A stretch of DNA of 44,133 bases from Parasedimentitalea huanghaiensis. Lineage in GTDB: Bacteria; Pseudomonadota; Alphaproteobacteria; Rhodobacterales; Rhodobacteraceae. A model generated the notes under the pieces. That model did not search any database, was not told where the DNA came from, and saw only the letters and a program-made list of their open reading frames with translations. The position numbers and the translations under genes are program-made. Of the stretch, positions 16,701 through 22,957 are shown in pieces; positions within the stretch are counted from its first letter, which is position 1; each line of letters opens with the position of its first letter. Location: positions 1 through 44,133 of the forward strand of contig NZ_WQLV01000022.1 of NCBI RefSeq assembly GCF_009753675.1, read 5' to 3'.

Positions 16701-19513
16701 GTGGTGCGAATCTGAGACTTAATCTTGCCGCGCTGGGAAAAATGGTCGTTCAGATAAGTGGTGACAACAACCGGCCCCTCAGTCTCATTGCTCAGTTTGG
16801 GCAGATAGGCAGTGACGGTACGGTAGCCCAAAGAACGACGGTTCTCGTAGTCATATTTGCTGCCGACATAGGAAAACTGTGTTTGTCGTGACGATCCACG
16901 CCCATCGTTCACTGTGAGCGTATCCACAAGCTGGGATACACCCGGCACTCGGTTGTCATTGGTGTATTTTGTGGACGGTGCATAAGCCACTTCTGTTGCG
17001 CCACCCGCATCATTCGTAAACTGCGTCAACAGGTTCGCCACCTGACCATCGCCAAACCAAACCGTTCCAGATGTTGCGCTTTCTTGAACGAAGTCGATCA
17101 ACCCATTGCCGTCAACATCCCCAGCTCCAATAAAGCCCGGTATACTGGGTAGGCCACTTGTTTCTGGTGGGATAAAGCTAGATCCGTTCGAAAGGAAGAT
17201 ATGAGCGGTGCTGGAGCCAAAGGCGAGAGTGTAATCTTGAACATCCCCTTCCCCGCAATTTTGTTGCCCATGAAAGTTACTTGGCGTGTTCACCACAATA
17301 TCAGTAAGGCCGTCGCCGTTTACATCCCCTGCGGTTGCCACTTTTGACCCAGCGGCCAATCCTGTCAAAGGGCTATCCGCCCAAATTTGCGGTGGTAGAA
17401 AGTCATTTCCTGTAGACAGAGCAACATAAATCGCTGTCCCACCTGTCTTCGGCGCAACATAGACTAGATCCTGTTGACCGTCACCATTGACATCTGCGGG
17501 TACAAATTTTGCCAAAGGAAACGTATCAAGTTCATCAGTCAAGCTATGATAGGCGCCAAGGTTCCTAAAATCTACAGTCTTCCACCGTCGAGGAGAGGAC
17601 GCCGGAAACTCACTATTGGCAACCGGAAACCCGGTCTCAGCTTCACCGTCAAAGTAGGACGGGGGATTATTGTAGTTGAACGTTGTACCATAAACCAGTT
17701 CCTTCATCCCATCGCCATCCATGTCAAGCTGGGCAAGCAAGGCTGAATGCTCGTTAAATTGACCGATTCCAATCGACTGCTTTGTCCCCGATTGACTGGC
17801 TAGACGGATATGGTCAACGCCTCCGCCTTGATTTTTCAGGTAGAATTCCTGATCGGAATTGTTGTCAAAATTGCCCGCAATAGGGTTGCCCACATAGTCG
17901 GTTCGATCAGAACTGATCTCATAGTTTGCGCCGTTAGATCCAAGCCCTACAAACCTAAGGGCGCCGCCTACTCGCGTCCACTCGCCTCCGCCTTGCTGAT
18001 GAGTGTAGTCAGAATATGTTTCATGGAGCAGAAATCCGTAATCACGCCTTTGGGCATCTGGAGGCAAGATACCTTTAATAACGCTTGTGACACGGTCGTA
18101 GCCAAATACAGCGGAGGTCCTACCTATAACACTCGCGGAGGTCCTACCTATAACACTCCAAGCGGGGTGAGCAATTTTCGCGTTCAGAACAAAGTCGCCA
18201 TTACTGTCTCTGCTTGCTTCAAACTGGGGTGGGGGGTTGGAAATCTGGAGGTTGCCCCCCCCCCAACAACTGGGAATAATGGAGGTTCCCCCCACCTTGT
18301 TATACAAATCTGCAAAAACAAGGTCGTCTTTGTTGTTGCCGTCGACATCTAGAACCTGCAATCCGCGGTGAAACACCTGTCCAGCAAAAGTCTGTTGGGT
18401 CAACGTATTCAAATCGGGCGCGTAAATCGAATTTCTGACTTTCCCGGGCAGCACACTGCCGCCATCGATGACACCGCTGTTTTGACTGTTCAGTGTAAAA
18501 TCACTGCCGTAAGGCGTCACCGCTGTCAGCAGTGACGCACTGGTCACCGCGGCGGTTTGATACTCTAGATCATAGGCCCTAATTTTGGCTGATCCATCGT
18601 GAACAAAAACCGATCTTAACCGAAATTTCTGTTCGCCAAAATGTGAGCCAGAACCCACCGCATAAGAGCTCAAACGTGAACTTGGCTGGTCGTACCCAAA
18701 GGATACCTTGTACCCGTTGCCGTATTGTATATCGGCAGGGCGGTGTGCCCGGGCCTCAGCCTTGCTGCTAAAGTCATAATTGAAAGTGACAATATTTGGC
18801 GTAGCCTGGACATCTTGGATCTCAGTCAGCAGGAACTTGCGACGGAACAGGACATTGTATTCATCATCTGCTCCGTTCGATATATCCCCTGCGATAGCGC
18901 CAACAGACCGATAAATATATCGCACGCCCTTGGTGTTGGTGACTTCAAAGAATTCGACCTGCTTGCCGCCGATGGTCTGATATTTCATCTCGATCTTGCG
19001 ATAGCTTTCCACCATCGTTGACAGGTTGCCACCCGCAAGGCAGCTGGCACTTTTTGTCTCTGTTACATAGCGATCCGGATAGGCGCGTGTAGTTGGCAAA
19101 GGTGCAAGGGCCTGCGCGTCTCTGCAGGCCAACAGTTCTGTGCCGTCCAGGCGGAACAGGTCATAATTATCATCGTATGTCGGTGTGCCGCCGCCAAGGC
19201 TTACCCGTTCAATGGTCGAAAACCCATTGAGCTGCCACCCAACACCCAACCACGTCTCAGGGCTCCCCTTACCCTTGAAGGAGGAATTATATGATAATCC
19301 CAGATTAGGCTCCAACCCGCGAAACGCTGGAATGTCGAAAGTTATTCTTTTCCGGAAAGACCCATCACTGTTCATCCCCTGCGGTGTTTTGACCTCCGGC
19401 ATTACACTCGGCTCTGGCCCAACAACGCCTTCGCTAAAGCCCGCATAGGCGAGATGAAATGGCAGAGCTAAAAACGCCAGCGCGGGTAAAAAACCACGTA
19501 CAATCTTATGCAT
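13784..19513 (-). CDS. Sec-exported SpvB/TcdB-type RHS-repeat protein (giant toxin shell)
   Basis: The 1909-residue product has a signal peptide (MHKIVRGFLPALAFLALPFH, cleaved near AYA). An SpvB-type N-terminal domain follows (about 25-330, with KRITFDIPAFRGLEPNLGLS). Five FG-GAP/VCBS repeats lie at about 385-810 (for example DVNGDGQQDLVYV and DVNGDGLTDIVVN), then a TcdB mid-region, YD/RHS repeats (about 1090-1740), and an RHS core (about 1810-1890, DQLGSVFSI and GLMYLNARYYDPEL). This is the TcB-TcC-like layout that folds into a hollow shell. The protein stops 17 residues after LFIP with no toxin tip. I chose the ATG at 19513; the upstream TTG at 19534 lies in the promoter. It may be a T2SS substrate (inference from neighbourhood and signal peptide). 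Confidence 0.9.
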   Translation of the reverse strand: MHKIVRGFLPALAFLALPFHLAYAGFSEGVVGPEPSVMPEVKTPQGMNSDGSFRKRITFDIPAFRGLEPNLGLSYNSSFKGKGSPETWLGVGWQLNGFSTIERVSLGGGTPTYDDNYDLFRLDGTELLACRDAQALAPLPTTRAYPDRYVTETKSASCLAGGNLSTMVESYRKIEMKYQTIGGKQVEFFEVTNTKGVRYIYRSVGAIAGDISNGADDEYNVLFRRKFLLTEIQDVQATPNIVTFNYDFSSKAEARAHRPADIQYGNGYKVSFGYDQPSSRLSSYAVGSGSHFGEQKFRLRSVFVHDGSAKIRAYDLEYQTAAVTSASLLTAVTPYGSDFTLNSQNSGVIDGGSVLPGKVRNSIYAPDLNTLTQQTFAGQVFHRGLQVLDVDGNNKDDLVFADLYNKVGGTSIIPSCWGGGNLQISNPPPQFEASRDSNGDFVLNAKIAHPAWSVIGRTSASVIGRTSAVFGYDRVTSVIKGILPPDAQRRDYGFLLHETYSDYTHQQGGGEWTRVGGALRFVGLGSNGANYEISSDRTDYVGNPIAGNFDNNSDQEFYLKNQGGGVDHIRLASQSGTKQSIGIGQFNEHSALLAQLDMDGDGMKELVYGTTFNYNNPPSYFDGEAETGFPVANSEFPASSPRRWKTVDFRNLGAYHSLTDELDTFPLAKFVPADVNGDGQQDLVYVAPKTGGTAIYVALSTGNDFLPPQIWADSPLTGLAAGSKVATAGDVNGDGLTDIVVNTPSNFHGQQNCGEGDVQDYTLAFGSSTAHIFLSNGSSFIPPETSGLPSIPGFIGAGDVDGNGLIDFVQESATSGTVWFGDGQVANLLTQFTNDAGGATEVAYAPSTKYTNDNRVPGVSQLVDTLTVNDGRGSSRQTQFSYVGSKYDYENRRSLGYRTVTAYLPKLSNETEGPVVVTTYLNDHFSQRGKIKSQIRTTDGTTTYSKVINDWSGVQSGNGPYRVTKTASRTSALSGDQLIETKKEFAWTDYGPLSWVRHFGFTNAGADLDAGDNTITVFSYRPHLANYIVSLPRWKTEMEGHSNTAGRSDWLSRELYYYDGSNTNNDTPVKGQLTRVRLWDGDRVIPTTVYLEMDRYAYDSHGNLTQHTNPRGNVATYSYDTTRHLFRLTETNAKGHLVTTAWDEACQAPDLVTDINGLVTDYTYDAHCREDYVTVPGGNYVDTQYNSFGSATAQYIRKITKSPSTVSGSTTQESREYFDGFGEVYKTAATGSTSAEVDLITSVRGYDVRGNLSWQSNPLSWAASSAVLPDTSKTRFEYDPADRPTWTYNPDGSKTQQIYEKHTFTINGVAIAHPRVSRKDEHCFDPTADATICGQNWTTFDARSNLFRSMVRDVADTDVDSGSSQYRTTQYRYDLLNRMVGVTDPGGAIWTYTYDSRGNRLTADDPGLGYWTMEYDANNNLTRQVDAKGQEIAFSHDELDRVSQKQVTWTKNGTSRTDNTTYVYDEPYDWLVGRSNVGMLTRQNNANHMVQYGYDENGNRAGERHYDIHSGGNFYWIEREFDTSGALVKERLPYGTGSEQAWTLRAWTPEFSYDAAGRVTGFGNYVTNTSYNLRSQPTWTDFSSGVREEVQYDVARGWTNKIHVHDVAGTAYLDRRRYYRSATGRVNRQWSGVQRSRFNYCYDYAGRLLVAADLDAAGKTCGTVGSWTGAKPQDQVFSYRSDGAMASNSFVGSYDYSSSPVDHAPKQITGGDSFTYDANGNMTTGLNGKVMTYDGENRPLTVTALNGDQTEYVYGADGSRLKRIETVNGAVTTSLYVGGVELVQAPNEPEQAHWYPHSNVRMSYEGGTFKEVKYLHRDQLGSVFSITNATGTKDVRRDFAPFGDERETIHDTAMASYPAKEDIGYIGEREDEAAGLMYLNARYYDPELALFIPTDPKAAKPAAMHPTVH
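18111..18157. repeat. In-frame 24-bp tandem repeat inside the RHS gene
   Basis: A 23-bp unit, starting GCGGAGGTCC and ending TAACACT, occurs at 18111-18133 and again identically at 18135-18157 (period 24). It duplicates eight residues, SVIGRTSA, without breaking the frame. The exact identity indicates a recent slippage event. Confidence 0.9.
18255..18264. repeat. Ten-base poly-C/poly-G tract inside the RHS gene
   Basis: The tract reads C10 on the plus strand and G10 in the coding sense, encoding part of CWGGGNL at about residue 418. The frame is open at this length. A gain or loss of one base would truncate the protein in its FG-GAP region. Confidence 0.9.
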
Positions 19514-19533
19514 AGGGAGCAAAATCCGGATCA

Positions 19534-19563
19534 ATTCTAAATTGAGCGTAAAGAAACCGTCAA
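19534..19563 (-). promoter_or_regulatory. Promoter and candidate operator of the large RHS gene
   Basis: On the minus strand the -35 is TTGACG (19558-19563) and the -10 is TAGAAT (19534-19539), with an 18-bp spacer. Transcription would start near 19527, leaving a leader of about 14 nt before the ATG at 19513. An inverted repeat TCAATT-CTA-AATTGA covers the -10. The conserved copy of this region at 2751-2784 supports its importance. Confidence 0.65.
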
Positions 19564-20049
19564 ATCTAAACTTGTCAACCCCAAGCTGCAGATCGTGACG
19601 GGCGCAGCACCATTAGGACGCGCAGAACACTGGCATCACGATACAATTTAGTCTCATATCACCGCCTTGGGCGCTGCCAGACGCGAACTGTTTTGGCTTC
19701 TACTAGTTATTAGCCATTCAACAACCTGTTTGATCAGAACAATACATTTGACTTTTGTTGACGTGAGCACGATCAAAGCTATCTCCAAGTGGACGGCAAC
19801 GTCGTAGTCGATTGTTTTTGGCATACATGGGTCAGAGAACTAACTGCGCTTCAACTCTCGAAGCATCGTTGACCGACAACACTTCAAAAATATTTTGCTA
19901 TCTCAACAACAAGGACCTTGGAGTGTCTCCAGCGTCATTCTGTGATACTTTGCTAGCAATAATCCGCATTGCGAATAGCTCGCACCTGGGAGCCTCAAGG
20001 GTCGTTGCGACAGTTTGCTCTATCTCAGCGTCATAAGCTCGTCCTTGAT

Positions 20050-20235
20050 GGCTTCATTTGGAGTTCTCCATCCCAGGCACTTTCTTGGCGTGCCATTTAA
20101 GCGGTCTCAAATCGACTTCGTATCTCAATTTGAGAGTAGTGGAGACAGGCCCGTCTCGCGGCAGATATCGCCGCCCTCGTTTGTTAAAGTTTTCTACCAA
20201 GCCCTTTTGCACGGGGCCTGCGGATCGCAGAACCA
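20050..20235 (-). pseudogene. IS30-family transposase, C-terminal remnant
   Basis: On the minus strand the reading CDPQAP, then after a one-base frame change KGLVENFNKRGRRYLPRD, matches the conserved end of IS30 transposases. That end carries the last catalytic Glu in a V/I-E-N-x-N motif, followed by RR-x-LPR. Nothing upstream reads as the rest of the gene, so only about 60 codons survive. The surrounding 19.58-20.42 kb otherwise shows no convincing gene; short frames at 19812 and 20015 lack family features and good starts. Confidence 0.65.
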
Positions 20236-20418
20236 AACCAACCAGATGAGCCAAACTCTCTCTCAGCTCAGGCCGCCTTTGGGCCTAAAAACCCTGCCGA
20301 CGTGCACTCTATAGTTTTTGCCAGCAAAACCGAACCAATGAGACGATAGCCTGACGTAAAGCATGAAGCTCTAAAACAGGACTGCTGACTGGTCGAAAAA
20401 CGAGGATTACCTCTAAAA

Positions 20419-22029
20419 TCACTCGATCACAGAAGTCTCGTCACGCAGGTCCTCTCTTTGCCGAACCAACTTCTTAGCGCGGTTATGTTCGGGGGTGCCG
20501 GGTGCGAGTTCATTTAGGGTGTATTTCAACATCAACTCAATATCGTTGTCGGACACACCAACGTTTTTCCCAACTTGCCCGAGCGTCTGCATGCGGCTTT
20601 CGCTAGTCATCTTTCCATAGTGGGTATTTGTAATGACTTCACTTTCGTGCCCCATGTTAAGTGACCACGCCTTACGCTCTTGGGCGCTGTCGCAGAGCTG
20701 ATCGCCCAGCGCTTTGAGGCAGTGGCGAGCGGAATGCGGTGAGTAGGCTTTTCCAATGACGGCACTCGCTATCGCGAACGCCTGATTGATTGGACCATTG
20801 GTTCGCAAGGGAGGTATCGCTTCGTCCTCGTAGATACGTCGCCGAATGTGTTTGCCATCTGGAAACAGCGCATCAGCTGGATTGAAACCCAGCGCCTCTA
20901 ACTCTGCTTTCCACTCGGTAACAAAAGGTTCAAAGACCTCAACGCCTGGAAACCACTGAACAACCAAACTCTTGCCGTTTTTAGCCCGCATTTCTGTTCC
21001 ATCTTGGGTTACAGTTTGGGCTTCAACATTCAAATGTTTCAGGCGTAGCGTCACCAGTGCACCGGCCCGCAACGCTGTTAGAAAAGCCAATGCAACCATG
21101 GCTCGGTCCCGGCGTTGCAAACGCGTTGTGCTCGGCATTGAGTCCACCATAGCCTTTGCTTCTTCTAGTGTCGGATAGGCTTTGTTTTCACGGGGTAGAA
21201 CCTTGGCCATTTGACGTTTGGGCAAATCAAACTGATCCGGTATATTGGGACTCAGCCTGCGATATCCCTCTTGCTTCAGCAGCCAGTTAAAGAAGCTGGC
21301 CAGATGAGAAGCCCGATGCCGGATGGTGGAGGAGCTGAGGCCACCTTTATCGGGTTGTAGGTTACCTCGATCAACCAACCAATTTCTATAAAGTCCTGCG
21401 TCCTGATCACGCAGTTTGGTAAAGCAATTGCATCCGTAAAACATCTCGAAATCGCGGATGGAAGTGAGATGTGCGTCGGTGGTTTTGACGTCATAACGCC
21501 CCGCATAGAGCTGCCAATTATGAATAGTCCTATCGTTGGGCGAAGGCGCCACACGGACTCTATCCTGCGACTTTTTCCCAACACAAACGGGCTTTGCCCC
21601 ATTTCTTTCGTCTATTTGGTGCAGTGCAGTATTGGTATTTAGGCATTCCATTATCCTGTCGCATTCTGTTTCACTTAGTAACTTCATCAGAACACCGCCA
21701 CAGTCAGGGCAAGCGGCTTCACCGATCAATTTCCGCGACGCGGTCGTGCGGATCAACAAGAATTGGAGGTTGGGAAAAACACCAGCTTTACAGCAAAAAC
21801 AAAAGAACTGTCCCATGCATAAATTTTTCCGATTTTGAGCCCGACGCTCCTGATGAAACCTGTTTAGTTCCGCCCCTCGGAATATCTGTGGCCCCAAACA
21901 AGGCGACGGAATCAGGCCAGACGCGACCCAATTGGACAAGGTGTTCCTGCATATGTCATAAAGGACCATCACCTCGTCAACTGAGTAGACCCGATTACGC
22001 TTGGCTCGGATTTTGTATGACCTACTCAT
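20419..22029 (-). CDS. Tyrosine recombinase with N-terminal HTH and zinc-ribbon domains
   Basis: The 536-residue product begins with a MerR/AlpA-like helix-turn-helix (YSVDEVMVLYDICRNTLSNW). A Cys-rich module follows (CFCC ... CPDC, spaced like a zinc ribbon), then a SAM-like core-binding domain and a tyrosine recombinase catalytic domain. Catalytic residues are the Arg in TALRAGAL, the His and Arg in HSARH, the His in NMGHESE, and the Tyr in NTHYGKM. It should catalyse site-specific integration or excision. The ATG at 22029 overlaps the end of the upstream HTH gene by 8 nt, with a GGGGGG-type RBS. A longer frame to 22101 would run deep into that gene and is unlikely. Confidence 0.85.
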   Translation of the reverse strand: MSRSYKIRAKRNRVYSVDEVMVLYDICRNTLSNWVASGLIPSPCLGPQIFRGAELNRFHQERRAQNRKNLCMGQFFCFCCKAGVFPNLQFLLIRTTASRKLIGEAACPDCGGVLMKLLSETECDRIMECLNTNTALHQIDERNGAKPVCVGKKSQDRVRVAPSPNDRTIHNWQLYAGRYDVKTTDAHLTSIRDFEMFYGCNCFTKLRDQDAGLYRNWLVDRGNLQPDKGGLSSSTIRHRASHLASFFNWLLKQEGYRRLSPNIPDQFDLPKRQMAKVLPRENKAYPTLEEAKAMVDSMPSTTRLQRRDRAMVALAFLTALRAGALVTLRLKHLNVEAQTVTQDGTEMRAKNGKSLVVQWFPGVEVFEPFVTEWKAELEALGFNPADALFPDGKHIRRRIYEDEAIPPLRTNGPINQAFAIASAVIGKAYSPHSARHCLKALGDQLCDSAQERKAWSLNMGHESEVITNTHYGKMTSESRMQTLGQVGKNVGVSDNDIELMLKYTLNELAPGTPEHNRAKKLVRQREDLRDETSVIE

Positions 22030-22408
22030 TGAGTGCCCCCCTGGCGGGATTTGTCTTCTCGACGACCTGGATTTTGGCCACTTTTTTCTCAAAGGCTTCA
22101 ACGTCCCTTTGCCGCCAACGACTAGTACCTTTTGCTAGTTTGACCGGTGCTGGAAAGGTCCCTTGTTTCACCCACCGCCAGATTGTCTGACGGCTCACAC
22201 CAAACTTCTCAGCCAGTTCAAAATCAGTGAAGTATAACCCAAAACTCGCTCTTCTTCCTGACACCAAAATCGGTTGCTTGACCTTAGATTTTGTAACTTT
22301 CTTTTGGGGCTTTGAAGTTGCGCCATGCTTACGCGCTCCCTTCGTCGTGTCGGCCACCTCCTCAAACAAATCAGGGGTATGGCCCTTATTGGCGTTCCTA
22401 TTTTTCAT
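22022..22408 (-). CDS. AlpA-like helix-turn-helix protein (excisionase-type)
   Basis: This 128-residue protein has a basic, disordered first half rich in Lys. The second half carries an AlpA/HTH_17 domain: FELAEKFGVSRQTIWRWVKQ, then FPAPVKLAKGTSRWRQRDVEAF. Such proteins act as excisionases or as regulators of the neighbouring integrase. Its ATG overlaps the stop of the small frame before it (ATGA) and its end overlaps the integrase start, so it is part of a tightly coupled minus-strand operon. The domain is a distant paralogue of the 59-residue AlpA encoded at 22547-22726. Confidence 0.8.
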   Translation of the reverse strand: MKNRNANKGHTPDLFEEVADTTKGARKHGATSKPQKKVTKSKVKQPILVSGRRASFGLYFTDFELAEKFGVSRQTIWRWVKQGTFPAPVKLAKGTSRWRQRDVEAFEKKVAKIQVVEKTNPARGALNE

Positions 22409-22560
22409 GTTTCCTGCATTCCTTGTCGAAGGCGATCTTCGTGCGCCAGCGCACGAAGATCGTTTTCTAATGAACGTCGAGTAGCTATAATGGACAGAGC
22501 ATCACCCGACGAACTGATCTGATGGCATACACCAGCAGCACGGTTTTCAATCGAGATCAT
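22405..22560 (-). CDS. Small 51-residue protein of the integrase operon
   Basis: I recognise no family. The frame begins at ATG 22560 inside the end of alpA (overlap 14 nt) and ends at TGA 22405-22407, which overlaps the ATG of the following HTH gene. The tight overlap on both sides suggests a translated gene. The last third (RRSLENDLRALAHEDRLRQG) is helical and contains the perfect palindrome at 22433-22462, which could instead mean the region is regulatory. Confidence 0.45.
   Translation of the reverse strand: MISIENRAAGVCHQISSSGDALSIIATRRSLENDLRALAHEDRLRQGMQET
22433..22462 (+). terminator. Perfect 13-bp hairpin, terminator-like in the plus direction
   Basis: Two 13-base arms (22433-22445 and 22450-22462) are exact reverse complements around a 4-base loop (CCAG), and TTTT follows on the plus strand at 22463-22466. 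This is the form of an intrinsic terminator for antisense transcription. It lies inside the minus-strand integrase operon, within the 51-residue frame, where it could also act on the sense mRNA. Confidence 0.55.
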
Positions 22561-22726
22561 TGAGCCATTCGCGGATGGTGCTTTCACGCCAGCCAACAGC
22601 ACGTTTGCTCAGCTTGATTGCATGAGGGAATGTTCCTTCCTGCATCATGGCGTAGATGGTGCTGCGCGATAGGCCTGTCACGGCCATCACGTCTCCACAT
22701 CTTAGAATTCGACTAATTTGGGGCAT
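22547..22726 (-). CDS. AlpA-family transcriptional regulator / excisionase
   Basis: This 59-residue protein reads MPQISRILRCGDVMAVTGLS, then RSTIYAMMQEGTFPHAIKLS and a final WRESTIREWLNDLD, a complete AlpA (phage_AlpA, HTH_17) domain. AlpA proteins commonly accompany P4-type integrases and control integrase expression or excision. AAGGAG lies 5 bases before the ATG at 22726, a strong RBS. It heads the minus-strand operon alpA - small ORF - HTH - integrase, and it also lies downstream of the P4-type integrase. Either integrase could be its partner. Confidence 0.9.
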   Translation of the reverse strand: MPQISRILRCGDVMAVTGLSRSTIYAMMQEGTFPHAIKLSKRAVGWRESTIREWLNDLD

Positions 22727-22957
22727 TTCTGCTCCTTTCCTTTTCGAGAAGGCAGGAGCTCACATCAATGCATATGTGTGTCTCCCACCCTTAACGGGTG
22801 TCTTTCCTCGCGGAAACGGAAACGACACATCTTGCATCGTAGTTGTGAAGTGACGCTACAAAGTCACTTTAGACATTACAAGTGTGTTTAAGAGGCGTTG
22901 TACAAAAATAGAACATTTGGTGTGTGAGGGTATCCGAGAATGTCCAGATCATCCGAG
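22727..22957. other. Intergenic region between alpA and the P4-type integrase
   Basis: No gene is visible. It should hold the alpA promoter. A short inverted repeat, CACCC-TTAAC-GGGTG near 22787-22801, is the only clear structure. The region is AT-rich compared with the core genes to the right. Confidence 0.5.

Noticed and set aside
19812-20314. Short plus-strand frames between the toxin gene and the first integrase
   Set aside because: One starts at TTG without an RBS, and another is antisense to the IS30 remnant, which explains the sequence better.
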